NCBI GenBank assembly: GCA_964618975.1
Contig: CAZUDI010000023.1
Coordinates: forward strand, 1-53,674
Origin: CAZUDI01 sp964618975
GTDB taxonomy: Bacteria; Desulfobacterota; Desulfomonilia; UBA1062
DNA: 53,674 bases
Direction: 5' to 3'
The notes under the pieces: generated by a model
Told to the model about the DNA's origin: nothing
Databases searched by the model: none
What the model saw: only the letters and a program-made list of their open reading frames with translations
Part shown: positions 42,077 through 50,825 of the stretch, piece after piece
Position numbering within the stretch: position 1 is the first letter of the stretch
How the letters are laid out: the number at the start of each line of letters is the position of its first letter
Made by a program: the position numbers and the translations under genes

Positions 42077-43120
42077 TTATGGCAGGTTGCCGCTTTGATT
42101 GTCTTTCAGATCTTCCGCCCCATCCGGCGCCTGACGTCGAATGCGCCCGGGCAGGATAAGGGCGCTCAGGGCGAGCCTCAAGGCGGCGCGGATGCGCTCG
42201 CGGCCCTGGGCCTTCTCGCGCCCCAGGCACAGCGGCAGGCCTAAGGCCATCGCTATCTGCGGCAGCGCGCCCAGGACATAGATCAGCCTCAGCAGCATCA
42301 GGCGGCCGGGGGCATAATTGCGCCTGAAAAACAGTAGGGTGTTTTCGTTGACCCTCAGGTAGGTCTTCTCGGAAAAGGCGCGCCTCTCGATACTGCTGCC
42401 GATCAGGTGGGTCATGGTGGCGCCGGGCCAGTAGACCACCTTCCAGCCGGCCTTTTTCAGCCGGAAGCAGTAGTCGCTGTCTTCGATATCGGCCCAGTAG
42501 GCCTCCTCCAGAAGACCCACCTCGTCCACCGCCTCTGCACGCAGGAACAGGTAGTAGCCCCCCACCATATCGACCTCGCGCTCGAGTGTGCGGTCGGCGT
42601 ACGTCGAGGCCACCTGCCCCATGACGGGTGCCAGGTGGGTGCGGATCCACTTGTTGGGCAGGATCTCTCGGAGCATGAGCAGTCGGGCGATGGTCTTGAT
42701 CTCCGAGGGAAAGGTGTTGCCGTTGGGAAAGACATGCCCGCTTCTGGTCAGGGTGCGGATGCCGAGCGCCCCCACCCGGGGGTGTGCCTCCATGTACTCG
42801 AGACAGCGGGTGAGGGTGTCGGGCTCGAGGATGGTGTCGGGGTTGAGCAGCAGGATGTAGCGGCCCGTGGCCTGTTCGATCCCCAGGTTGTTGCCCAGCA
42901 CGAAGCCCAGGTTGTCGCGGCTGGCGGTCAGCTCGACCAAGGGAAACTCGGAAGCCACCATGGCGGCCGAGCCGTCGTGGGAGGCGTTGTCCACCACGAT
43001 GACCTGCAGTGTGAGGCCCTTCTGGGCGGTGAAAACCGATCGTAGACAGACGCGCAGGTCGGAAACCGCGTTGTAGCTCACGATGATGATGCTCAGGTCC
43101 ACCGCTGTCATCTTGTTCAT
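42077..43120 (-). CDS. glycosyltransferase family 2
   Basis: A 347-residue GT2 enzyme of the rhamnosyltransferase WbbL-like type. LSIIIVSYNA opens the fold; VIVVDNASHDGS binds nucleotide; LLLNPDTILEPDTL carries the NPD (DxD-like) metal motif. DMVGGYYLFLRAEAVDEVG and WADIEDSDYCFRLKKAGW give the acceptor loop and the ED catalytic base. The C-terminal hydrophobic stretch at about 275-295 may associate with the membrane. Its start overlaps the upstream gene in ATGA. Confidence 0.9.
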   Translation of the reverse strand: MNKMTAVDLSIIIVSYNAVSDLRVCLRSVFTAQKGLTLQVIVVDNASHDGSAAMVASEFPLVELTASRDNLGFVLGNNLGIEQATGRYILLLNPDTILEPDTLTRCLEYMEAHPRVGALGIRTLTRSGHVFPNGNTFPSEIKTIARLLMLREILPNKWIRTHLAPVMGQVASTYADRTLEREVDMVGGYYLFLRAEAVDEVGLLEEAYWADIEDSDYCFRLKKAGWKVVYWPGATMTHLIGSSIERRAFSEKTYLRVNENTLLFFRRNYAPGRLMLLRLIYVLGALPQIAMALGLPLCLGREKAQGRERIRAALRLALSALILPGRIRRQAPDGAEDLKDNQSGNLP

Positions 43121-43980
43121 AGGGAAAGCTCTCTTATGAGGTGCCTGTATTGTCGGTAATGCTGCATAAGATTTAGATACCTGAGCGTCTTTTCCCGCCA
43201 GGATACCCGCACGAGCCGCCAGGAAAAGCGGGCGGCGGCCAGGGGAAGAAAGGCGGGGGAGATCTTCGTGCTGTTGATCAGCGCCATGACCTCCCGCGCC
43301 CAGAAAACCTCGTCAGGCGGCGCATCGCTCAGCGAGAGCGCCTGCTCCACTATCTGGTCCTCCATGATCCGCAGCCCAAAACCTTGTCGATACATCTGGT
43401 GAAAAAGCCAGACGTCGAAGGCATCCAGGAAATATCCGACCGGGAAGGAGGGGGCCAGGCGCACGAGAAAGGCGGCCCGGAAGGTGGTCATGGAATTGAT
43501 GCACACCGGGAAGCCCCGGGGGGCGGAAAAGGGGAGCGCCCGGCCGAGAAAGACCCGAAAGGGCGAGACCTGGCGGCCGCCGCGGGCGTCACGCACCACC
43601 GGCGCCAACGCGACCACCAGGGGATCAGGTGCCAAGTCCTCTCCCTCCCGCCAGGCGAAGAGGCGCGCGTCAAAGCGCGAGTCCTGATCGAGGAGGGTGA
43701 TCCACTGCACGCCGGGGCCCGCCTCGAGGATGGCCTGGCGGTAGGCGTACACAATCCCGCGGTTACGCCCGTCATAGGCAAGGCTCACACGGCCGAAGCC
43801 GCCACCGAAACGGGACTGCAGCTCGGGTCGCAAATCGACCCGGCCGTTGATGTACACGTACAGGTGCATGCGCTCACGCTGGCCGGCATCGAGGGTCTGC
43901 AGGCAATCGAGGGTCGGGCACTGTGCCAGGCTGTCGGCATAGACCACCACAACGACCAGATGATCGATTCCACCACGCAT
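43117..43980 (-). CDS. divergent glycosyltransferase family 2
   Basis: A 287-residue protein. The nucleotide-binding strand is VVVVVYADSL, and ITLLDQDSRF contains the metal-binding LDQDS motif seen in rhamnosyl- and galactofuranosyltransferases. AYDGRNRGIVYAYRQAI fits the family. The middle GYFLDAFDVWLFHQMYRQGF supplies the acidic acceptor-side residues. It is the first gene of a run of five (two GT2s, acetyltransferase, GT2, sugar transferase). A perfect TATAAT lies upstream. Confidence 0.75.
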   Translation of the reverse strand: MRGGIDHLVVVVVYADSLAQCPTLDCLQTLDAGQRERMHLYVYINGRVDLRPELQSRFGGGFGRVSLAYDGRNRGIVYAYRQAILEAGPGVQWITLLDQDSRFDARLFAWREGEDLAPDPLVVALAPVVRDARGGRQVSPFRVFLGRALPFSAPRGFPVCINSMTTFRAAFLVRLAPSFPVGYFLDAFDVWLFHQMYRQGFGLRIMEDQIVEQALSLSDAPPDEVFWAREVMALINSTKISPAFLPLAAARFSWRLVRVSWREKTLRYLNLMQHYRQYRHLIRELSL

Positions 43981-44025
43981 AGCTCGTTTATATCATAAAT
44001 AAGCGACGCATATAACGATCAGATC

Positions 44026-44031
44026 ATTATA
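44026..44031 (-). promoter_or_regulatory. candidate -10 box for the glycosyltransferase run
   Basis: The minus strand reads TATAAT here, 46 bases before the glycosyltransferase start codon at 43980, in an AT-rich break in a GC-rich region. No good -35 box was found at the normal distance. Confidence 0.35.
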
Positions 44032-44118
44032 CCTGGGGGTCAATAATCTTGGGGTCGGTTCTTGCCTTTGTCCGTTTAAGGTAGGTTACAATAGAGCCGG
44101 CCCCCAGGCGTGCGCAAT

Positions 44119-45336
44119 TCAAGACCGCCCCTCTCGTGCCCTGGCAAGGCTCAGGAGGAAGTCGAGCAGCCGGCGGACCTTGTCGGCATAATCCATGTGC
44201 TCCAGGGCATAGGAACGCATGCGCGAGGGGGTATCCGCCCCGTAGCGCTGCTCGATCCCCTCCAGGAACCGCACCACCGCCTGCAGGTCCACCGGGCGCT
44301 CGTCGGCTCCCAGACGCAGGCAGAAGGGAAAATCATCCTCGATGTCCTCGTCGATATGGGAGATGATGAAGGGGAGGCCCCGCGCCATGTATTCGCGCAC
44401 CTTGAGGGTACAGCCGCAGGCAAGGCCCTTGCGGTGAATCCCCAGGGTGCCCACGGCCAGGTGCATCCCGGCCAGCAGCTCGTCCAGGGCAGTCCCGTGC
44501 AGCATGCCGTGAAGGTGCACGGCCTGTGTAAGGCCCCGCTCACGGATAAGCCCCTCGAGCTCGGGGGTGACATGGCCCACGAGATGCAGCTCGGGGGAAA
44601 CCGCTCCGCGATAGGCGGCCAGACCCTCGACAAGACGGTCCACCCCCTGCCAGTGGGGGGTGGAGGTGCCCACGTAGACCATCCGCAAGGCCTCGCGGGT
44701 GAAGGGCACGTGCGGGGAAAGCGGGCAGGCCGCCACATCGATCCCGTTGGTGTGCACATACACGGGGACTTCACGCCTGAGCTTGGCGCGCTCGTAATCC
44801 GCGATCTCGGAGGTCACCCCCACCAGGGCATCTACCTGCTGAAAGGGCCCCTTCTCGTAGCACCACATCAGGGGAGACTTGATGCGGCCGGTGAGGCTGA
44901 AGGCCAGTTCCTCCATCTCCTTGGTCTGATGCTCGGTCACGAAGAGGACCCCGGGCTTGAGCCGCTTGGGGGTGAAGATCCCCGGTACATTGATGATATC
45001 ATAGCGCCAGAAGACGAGGTCCGGGTCGAAGACCCTGACCTCGTCGGAGGCCCCGCGCAGCAGGGGTGGCATGCGGCTGAAGGCCCGCACGAAGCGCACG
45101 TGTGAAAGCCGCTCATGCAGGCGGCTCCTGACCTCCCGCATCACCAGGGGGCCCTGTTCCTCGAGTCTCCCCAGGGAGGCGTATTCCGAGGTGAAAACAT
45201 TCACCCCCCGGAAGACGACCCCCCTCTCGCGGCAGAGACGCTCCATATGGGCGCAGAACTCCCGCTCCTTCTTGTGCACCCCGGGGGAGGCATAGGGGTC
45301 GTTGAAGGTGAGGTACATGATCTTCGAAGTGCTCAT
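44119..45336 (-). CDS. glycosyltransferase, GT4-like (GT-B fold)
   Basis: A 405-residue GT-B type protein. N-terminal sequence MSTSKIMYLTFNDPYASPGVHKK fits an acceptor domain. In the C-terminal donor domain, MVYVGTSTPHWQGVDRLVEGL and VHLHGMLHGTALDELLAGMHLAVGTLGIHRKGL correspond to GT4 motifs, with KVREYMARGLPFII in place of the usual EX7E region. The ATG at 45336 with GGGAG upstream is preferred to an in-frame start 78 bases earlier, which would overlap the deacetylase gene. It lies 16 bases after the deacetylase-like gene. Confidence 0.8.
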   Translation of the reverse strand: MSTSKIMYLTFNDPYASPGVHKKEREFCAHMERLCRERGVVFRGVNVFTSEYASLGRLEEQGPLVMREVRSRLHERLSHVRFVRAFSRMPPLLRGASDEVRVFDPDLVFWRYDIINVPGIFTPKRLKPGVLFVTEHQTKEMEELAFSLTGRIKSPLMWCYEKGPFQQVDALVGVTSEIADYERAKLRREVPVYVHTNGIDVAACPLSPHVPFTREALRMVYVGTSTPHWQGVDRLVEGLAAYRGAVSPELHLVGHVTPELEGLIRERGLTQAVHLHGMLHGTALDELLAGMHLAVGTLGIHRKGLACGCTLKVREYMARGLPFIISHIDEDIEDDFPFCLRLGADERPVDLQAVVRFLEGIEQRYGADTPSRMRSYALEHMDYADKVRRLLDFLLSLARAREGRS

Positions 45337-45352
45337 CTCTGACGCTCCCGAC

Positions 45353-46495
45353 TCAATCCAGATCCATCTTCCGCCAATGCTCCCCGACCTCACGTATGGT
45401 GGCAAACCAGGCATCCTCCTGCCGCAGATGGCCGAGAACCTTGCGGTACAGGCCCAGATGCCTTGCGTCCAGGAGGATGTCGGGATGCCACAGGAGGGTC
45501 AGCACCCCCCCCACCGCCTTGACCCTTTCGGTCAGCAGCACGGTGTATTCAAAGGCCGTCTCCTCGTCGAGACGCAGGCCCTTGAAGGGGTTCAGCATGG
45601 CCATGTCGTGCACGATGAGCGGGATCTCCAGCAGGTCCAGCTCGGCCTCGGCGTGCAGGTCATACAGCCGCCAGGGGCAGCTCGTGCCGAAACGGAAGCC
45701 CACATTGTCATTGAAACCGAGCGTCGAATCGTATCTGAGCCCGGAAGCGGCCTGGGTGGCCGGCGTGACCCGGATGTCATAGTGCAGGTAGTGATGTCGG
45801 CAGCTGAGGACCTCACGCATGAGCGCCTCTTCGAGGGCCTCTTTCTGCCGCTTCAGCTCGCCGGTGTCGTCGCAGGCATACCACGCAGGGTGCAGCCCGA
45901 TCTCCCAGCCCCGGCGATCCAGCTCGCGCAGCATCTCGGCCACCGTGCAGCGTTGCCGATCGAAGACGATCTCATCACCCAGTTCATAGACGGCGTCGGT
46001 GTGGTGCCGCCGGCGCACGGCGCGACGGCCCGGACAGAAAAACAGGGTCGACCGGGCCGCGCAGCGCTCTTCCTCTCCAGTCCAGAGCTCGAAGGACCAC
46101 AGGGGATCCGGGCGCCCCCGATCGAGAGCGCAGACCAGGCTGTCCAGTCCCAGGTTGGCCGCGCTCTTGAACCGCTGTTTGAGGTCAGCGGCGGTACGCC
46201 ACTGCAGCAGACGTTCACGTCGGGCATACCGGAAGGTCCTTTCCTCCACGCGGTCGATGTCGTGTGTGAGGCAGACGGCAAAGGATTTGCCTTCCGGCCA
46301 GGAAGGTCTGCGGCCTCCATGCTCCAGACGGTGTTCATCCACCACGGGCCGATAGAGCAGCCCTTCCCTGTTCAGGATATTGAAGGCAAAATCGGGCACG
46401 GCCCGCTCAACGGAGAAATCCCGCGGCAGGTACTCGGCCTCGTAGCGCCCCTGCAGAAGCCGGCGGTGGTCGATTCCCGCTACACCCCCCTGCAT
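45353..46495 (-). CDS. polysaccharide deacetylase-like protein
   Basis: A 380-residue protein of the NodB/carbohydrate esterase 4-like superfamily. FAVCLTHDIDRVEERTF supplies the Asp-Asp metal motif (HDID); STLFFCPG, GWEIGLHPAWYA (His-x-x-x-x ligand region) and RHHYLHYD follow the family order. LTLLWHPDILLD is the last conserved block. Polysaccharide-locus members remove N-acetyl groups from sugars. AAAGGAG about seven bases before ATG 46495 selects this start; a longer frame to 46633 lacks such a site. It lies 216 bases after the flippase gene. Confidence 0.8.
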   Translation of the reverse strand: MQGGVAGIDHRRLLQGRYEAEYLPRDFSVERAVPDFAFNILNREGLLYRPVVDEHRLEHGGRRPSWPEGKSFAVCLTHDIDRVEERTFRYARRERLLQWRTAADLKQRFKSAANLGLDSLVCALDRGRPDPLWSFELWTGEEERCAARSTLFFCPGRRAVRRRHHTDAVYELGDEIVFDRQRCTVAEMLRELDRRGWEIGLHPAWYACDDTGELKRQKEALEEALMREVLSCRHHYLHYDIRVTPATQAASGLRYDSTLGFNDNVGFRFGTSCPWRLYDLHAEAELDLLEIPLIVHDMAMLNPFKGLRLDEETAFEYTVLLTERVKAVGGVLTLLWHPDILLDARHLGLYRKVLGHLRQEDAWFATIREVGEHWRKMDLD

Positions 46496-46712
46496 ATCCG
46501 CTCTCCTTTCAAAGAGTGTCTGTTCGCCAGGCGGGACCAAGCGTTCTGAATCCGGCATACCAGCCAGAAACGTTTCGGTTGCCATCGCGGGCCAGTCCAT
46601 GGTTGACATGCACATTCTCCCGACGGCATACACCCAACCGTTCCAGTCGATCGATGCAACCGAGTATCCACTATCACGCGCCGGTTAAACAAGTCGTCCT
46701 TCCTCCTGGAGA

Positions 46713-48185
46713 TCATTTGCATGGGTCCTTTCGACTGACGAGCCCCCGCACCAGGGAGAGGGCGTAGCGGCTCTGTTCCGGCAGACATACCCACACAAGG
46801 ACCAGATAAACACCGCACCAGAGCACCAATCCGCCGGTCAGAAACACCAAGTCACCCCCCGGGGACTGCGGCGCGAGCAGCGCACGCAGGGCAAAAGCCG
46901 CAAGGGTCGCCAGGATCGATAAAAGACAGGCCGGCGATATCTCATGGAGATAGCGCCTCAACGAGTATCCCAGGAACCTCTTCATCAGCCACTGGTTGAA
47001 GATGCGTCCGATGACCCCATAGGCTGAAACGCCAACCGTCACGCCATAGACCCCCCAGTGACTGCCGGCGATCACACATACCGGCAAGGCGATAATCCGG
47101 AAGATGTTCGCGATCGTGAGGATCTGGGGTCGTCCCAGGGCATAGACCACGGTACCGAGAATGCCGCCGCCCAGGGCCTGGGCACACCCGAAGACCGCCA
47201 TGATCCTGGCCAGGATAACCACCTGATCCCACTGCGGGCCGAGAACCCACGGCAGCACCGGGTCGGCAAAGGTGAAAATCATGAGGATCGGAGGCAGGAG
47301 CAAAAGGGCAGAGGCCGAGAGTGTCTTCCAGTAGGCATCCTCAATCCGTTCCGGTTCGGTCTGCCACTGGGAATAGATCGGCAGCATCACCTGATCGATA
47401 ATCCGCGTGTAGGTCCCGGGCAGAATCATCATTACCTTCTGTGCCAGATAATAGCTCCCCAGGGTGGCGGCGTCGAGCAGCTTGCCGATGATGAAGGCAT
47501 CGACCTTGCCGGAAGCGTTGCCGAGAATGCGTCCGATGGACACCCAGACACCGAAGGAGAGCAAGCCCCACATCTCGCTGAGCCTCCCCGGGCTGCCGGG
47601 GAGATACCGCGTCCGCACCCACCCGAGAACGACGAGCAACCCGGACGAGACAACGTGTCCCCACATAATGCTGTATGGGCCATATCCCCGACAGGCCATG
47701 CCGATGGATATCGTGCCATAGAGCACCACCCCGACGAATTCGATGAGCGAAATCTCCCGATAACGCAACTCCTTGAGCAGAAGACAGCGGTACAGGGAGA
47801 ACAGGCCCCGGAACAGGTAGGCAAAGGCGGATACCTTCACGAGGCCCGCCAGAACCGGGATCTGGAAAAACGACGCCAGCCCCCCCGCCGAAAACCACAC
47901 CAGCAGCACGAACGTCACCGTAACCACCAGGGTCAGGCAAAAGGCGCTGTCCTTGAGCGAGTCCGTCACATCCTGGCGCTGGACAAGGGCAACAGAGGTG
48001 CCCATCTCCGCAAAGGTGTAGAGGATCTCGATCATGGCCAGAACCAGCGCCACGGCACCGAAATCTTCAGGCACGAGAATCCGCGCCAGAACGATATTCA
48101 CCAGCAGGCTGATGGCCTGCTGTCCGGCCGAACTGGTAAACATCCAGATCGTCCCTGAAGCGGCCTTGCGACTATATGAACTCAC
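46713..48185 (-). CDS. Wzx-type polysaccharide flippase (WzxC/TuaB-like)
   Basis: A 490-residue MOP-superfamily membrane protein with about twelve to fourteen hydrophobic spans, which moves lipid-linked repeat units across the inner membrane. The start SRKAASGTIWMFTSSAGQQAISLLVNIVLARIL and VPEDFGAVALV are typical of the WzxC group. It uses a GTG start with GGGAGG upstream. It is a leftward gene between the opine-dehydrogenase-like gene and the deacetylase. Confidence 0.9.
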   Translation of the reverse strand: MSSYSRKAASGTIWMFTSSAGQQAISLLVNIVLARILVPEDFGAVALVLAMIEILYTFAEMGTSVALVQRQDVTDSLKDSAFCLTLVVTVTFVLLVWFSAGGLASFFQIPVLAGLVKVSAFAYLFRGLFSLYRCLLLKELRYREISLIEFVGVVLYGTISIGMACRGYGPYSIMWGHVVSSGLLVVLGWVRTRYLPGSPGRLSEMWGLLSFGVWVSIGRILGNASGKVDAFIIGKLLDAATLGSYYLAQKVMMILPGTYTRIIDQVMLPIYSQWQTEPERIEDAYWKTLSASALLLLPPILMIFTFADPVLPWVLGPQWDQVVILARIMAVFGCAQALGGGILGTVVYALGRPQILTIANIFRIIALPVCVIAGSHWGVYGVTVGVSAYGVIGRIFNQWLMKRFLGYSLRRYLHEISPACLLSILATLAAFALRALLAPQSPGGDLVFLTGGLVLWCGVYLVLVWVCLPEQSRYALSLVRGLVSRKDPCK

Positions 48186-48519
48186 TGCGCCTCCCGCGTG
48201 CTGCCACCTTCATCCCACACCTCCGGCACCTCACGATCCGGAGAAGGGAGGTTTCGGCATCGGGCCTGACTGGGGCGATAAAGGACAGCGGGGAAAATGA
48301 TCTGCCCCCGGGGGTGGGGTTCATGCAGGGTGCGACACTCCTGGAGATGCGGCTCAGGGCAAGCCCCTCTTGCCCCCTCAAGGTCGCCGGTGGCCAGGAA
48401 TGCGATGCGCCCCGGAGCGGTCAGAGACGTTTCCAACCAAAGCCGAAGGCATGCTCCCAGACAGGGTAACCGCCAGCAGCGGACCTCTGTCCTCCAGTGG
48501 ACCGGCCCATGTGAGCACC
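48186..48519. other. intergenic stretch, no gene supported
   Basis: About 330 bases between the opine-dehydrogenase-like and flippase genes. Open frames exist on both strands but none has a ribosome binding site or recognisable motifs. GGGGTTCATGCAGGGTGC near 48314 resembles an inverted end of the dispersed repeat but is too short to count. Confidence 0.5.
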
Positions 48520-49632
48520 TCATGATCGGCTGCCTGGCGGCTGGTTGCCGAGGATATCGGCGAGGCTACGCCTGATCCCCTCTCTCGTCGTGTGCCCCAG
48601 GCCCAGACGCTCGAGGTTGCGCCCCTGCATCCTGAAGTCGACATCCATGATCTCACAGGCCAGGTCAATAGCGAGCGTACACACACGCATGGGTAGCCCC
48701 ATCACCCGACCGAGTGCCTCCAGGGGGACCAGCCCGCAGGGGACGTCCTCGAAGACATATCGATGCTGGAGCGATTGCGGGGCATCGATCGTCTGATAGG
48801 CAGCGTTGTTCTGGATCAGGGTATAGATATCCTCCCCCTGAATCTGATAGCTGCGCCTCAGCCACGCGGAGAGCGACTCCAAGGGATGTCCCATCATTTC
48901 GGCCACCTCTGTGCGCTCGCTATCCAACTTCTCCAGGAGATTTGATATGCTTGGGGTAATCCCCTCGTAGTAATACTTGAATTGCGTCTTGGGACTCTCG
49001 ATCCAGCCCGTATTGAGGAGAATGGGCAGGCAGTGCAAGACCATGCCCACATTCCCCAGAGAGGTCTCCACCAGGGAAGCGGCCGGAGAGAGGTGCCGCT
49101 GCATGCATACCGGGAGCGATGCGATCATTGCAGGGGTTGCCAAAGACGCGAGGCAACTGACAAGCACCTGCCGTTTCAGGGCCAGGATTTGTACCGATCG
49201 ACGATCAAGCCTGCGGCAGGTATAGATGATGGTCTGGGCCTCGGCAATCGTCGGCCTTGCCGCACAACACTTCTCCTGCAGGACCTGCGCCACTTCCAGC
49301 GCCCCGAAGGTCCTTCCGGGATTGAGGATGATGGTCGGCTCTCCACACAGATGGGGGGCCAGTTGAGCGGCGATGTCCCGGTGCGCGTTGGCCGGTGTAG
49401 TTACCAGAATCAGCTCACAGCCCTCGATCACCGCGGCGATATCGGTGGAAACAAAGTCGATGGGGGCTTCACCGGAGACCACGCCATAGGCCTGAATCGA
49501 TCCGGTTCGGGAAAGCTCAGAGATGCCTGGTTCGGAACGGTTCCACATACGCACGGTGCCCCCGTTCAACGCCAGGTGTGCTGCCATGGCCAGTCCCGAG
49601 TTTCCCGTGCCTAAGACCGCTATCGGGCCCAT
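48520..49632 (-). CDS. NAD(P)-dependent opine/octopine dehydrogenase family protein
   Basis: A 370-residue protein. The N-terminal Rossmann fold has GPIAVLGTGNSGLAMAAHLA (GxGxxG at 8-13). NAHRDIAAQLAP and ILNPGRTFGALE match the octopine/nopaline dehydrogenase family. The C-terminal helical domain contains SLGNVGMVLHCLPILLNTGWIE, whose histidine corresponds to the catalytic His of opine dehydrogenases, and YYYEGITPSISNLLEKLDSER. Such enzymes reductively join the amino group of an amino acid to a 2-oxoacid. The start ATG 49632 overlaps the ATP-grasp gene by 13 bases, with AAGGGG upstream. Position in a polysaccharide locus suggests an amino-acid decoration; inference. Confidence 0.82.
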   Translation of the reverse strand: MGPIAVLGTGNSGLAMAAHLALNGGTVRMWNRSEPGISELSRTGSIQAYGVVSGEAPIDFVSTDIAAVIEGCELILVTTPANAHRDIAAQLAPHLCGEPTIILNPGRTFGALEVAQVLQEKCCAARPTIAEAQTIIYTCRRLDRRSVQILALKRQVLVSCLASLATPAMIASLPVCMQRHLSPAASLVETSLGNVGMVLHCLPILLNTGWIESPKTQFKYYYEGITPSISNLLEKLDSERTEVAEMMGHPLESLSAWLRRSYQIQGEDIYTLIQNNAAYQTIDAPQSLQHRYVFEDVPCGLVPLEALGRVMGLPMRVCTLAIDLACEIMDVDFRMQGRNLERLGLGHTTREGIRRSLADILGNQPPGSRS

Positions 49633-50825
49633 AACCCCTTGATCCTCCGCCAGGCCTTGATCCCGTTGATCTTGCCGCAGTAGATAGCCGGTAACGGGTC
49701 CTTCCACATGAAGGGCTCGACCACATACCCCCTACCCCGGATGCTCTCCATATATTCCCTGAAGGTCAGCTGCCCACATAACCAGAGCCGGATGGCACTC
49801 TTGAGATCCTCTTCCAGGTACCACCAGAGAATCCCTTCCCCATAGGTGCGTTCGAAACGGGCGGGTGAAGGCAGGGGTCCCTCAAGCGCCTCGCGATACA
49901 TGAGGAGCGGCAGATTGATCCCGCACCGGAGCGCATGCGTGTGCGAAAGGCTGATGCGCCCGTTGATCTCCAGAAACTTCATGCGCCCGTCACGGTAGTC
50001 GTATTTGTATTCCAGGTTGGCATAGCCGGTGTAGCCGATTTTCTTGATGAGGCGATGGCTCAGATCCATGATCTCGTCGGACCACATGGTTTCCATCAGG
50101 GTACAGCTCAAGAACTGCTTTTCCGAGCGTCGCTTGCGGTTCATGAAGACCCCGATGGGATCGGAAAGGGCATTGAAGATGCCGATGTAATTATAGAGCG
50201 CCTCCTCGCCGCCGGGGATCATCTCCTGCAACAGCAGTCGCCCGTAAAATCCGTTGTAGGTGTCATAGGCCGTCAGGAGCTCGCCGGACGAGTGGCAGAC
50301 AATGCCCTTGGTGCCATGCTCCATCAGGAAACGCTTCGAATCCATGGCCCTCATCAGCAGCGGGAAACCGGAAGCCGTCCCTTCGGCGACCAGCCGCGCC
50401 AGCTCTTCGCGGCTGGCGATGGCCGTGGTTTCCGGGACCGGCACCCCCACCTCTTGCGCCAGAGAGCAAGCCATTTGCTTCTCGCGAACCAGGAGCACCT
50501 TGTCCGCCGGCGGGAAGGTGGGACGATAGTTCGGCAGAAGACGATCATGCAGCGATGCGAGCACATCGAGATAATAGTCGTCGCCGGCCACCATCAGCAC
50601 CGCTTCGGGACCTACCTTATCCCGCAGCCAGGCAAACAGGGTATCAGTGAAGGTGCTCTCCGCCGGACCCAGCACCAGCACCCCCGCCAGAAAGCGCGAG
50701 CGCGTCGCCAGCCCCGTCCCCCCGGGAGAAACCAGAAAAAGCCGCAGGCCCTGCCCTGCCAGAGACCGGATGACGCCGAAGGCAGCGATGTGATCACCGA
50801 AGATGACTACCGGGGGGCCACTCAA
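49620..50825 (-). CDS. ATP-grasp carboxylate-amine ligase-like protein
   Basis: A 401-residue protein. The N-terminal segment VVIFGDHIAAFGVIRSLAGQG is the pre-ATP-grasp fold. DKVLLVREKQMACSLAQEVGVPVPET, GFPLLMRAMDSKRF and GYTGYANLEYKYDYRDGRMKFLEINGRISLSH give the ATP-binding lid and the metal-binding E-x-N motif (FLEINGR). Family members join a carboxylate to an amine through an acyl phosphate. The substrate is unknown. The TTG start overlaps the upstream stop in TTGA, and AAGGAA lies seven bases upstream, so translation is coupled to the B12-binding protein. Confidence 0.85.
   Translation of the reverse strand: MSGPPVVIFGDHIAAFGVIRSLAGQGLRLFLVSPGGTGLATRSRFLAGVLVLGPAESTFTDTLFAWLRDKVGPEAVLMVAGDDYYLDVLASLHDRLLPNYRPTFPPADKVLLVREKQMACSLAQEVGVPVPETTAIASREELARLVAEGTASGFPLLMRAMDSKRFLMEHGTKGIVCHSSGELLTAYDTYNGFYGRLLLQEMIPGGEEALYNYIGIFNALSDPIGVFMNRKRRSEKQFLSCTLMETMWSDEIMDLSHRLIKKIGYTGYANLEYKYDYRDGRMKFLEINGRISLSHTHALRCGINLPLLMYREALEGPLPSPARFERTYGEGILWWYLEEDLKSAIRLWLCGQLTFREYMESIRGRGYVVEPFMWKDPLPAIYCGKINGIKAWRRIKGLWAR

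Noticed and set aside
48172..48523. Minus-strand frames with CRRCG that might be a zinc-ribbon methyltransferase remnant
   Set aside because: Only one cysteine pair is present, no S-adenosylmethionine motif follows, and there is no ribosome binding site.
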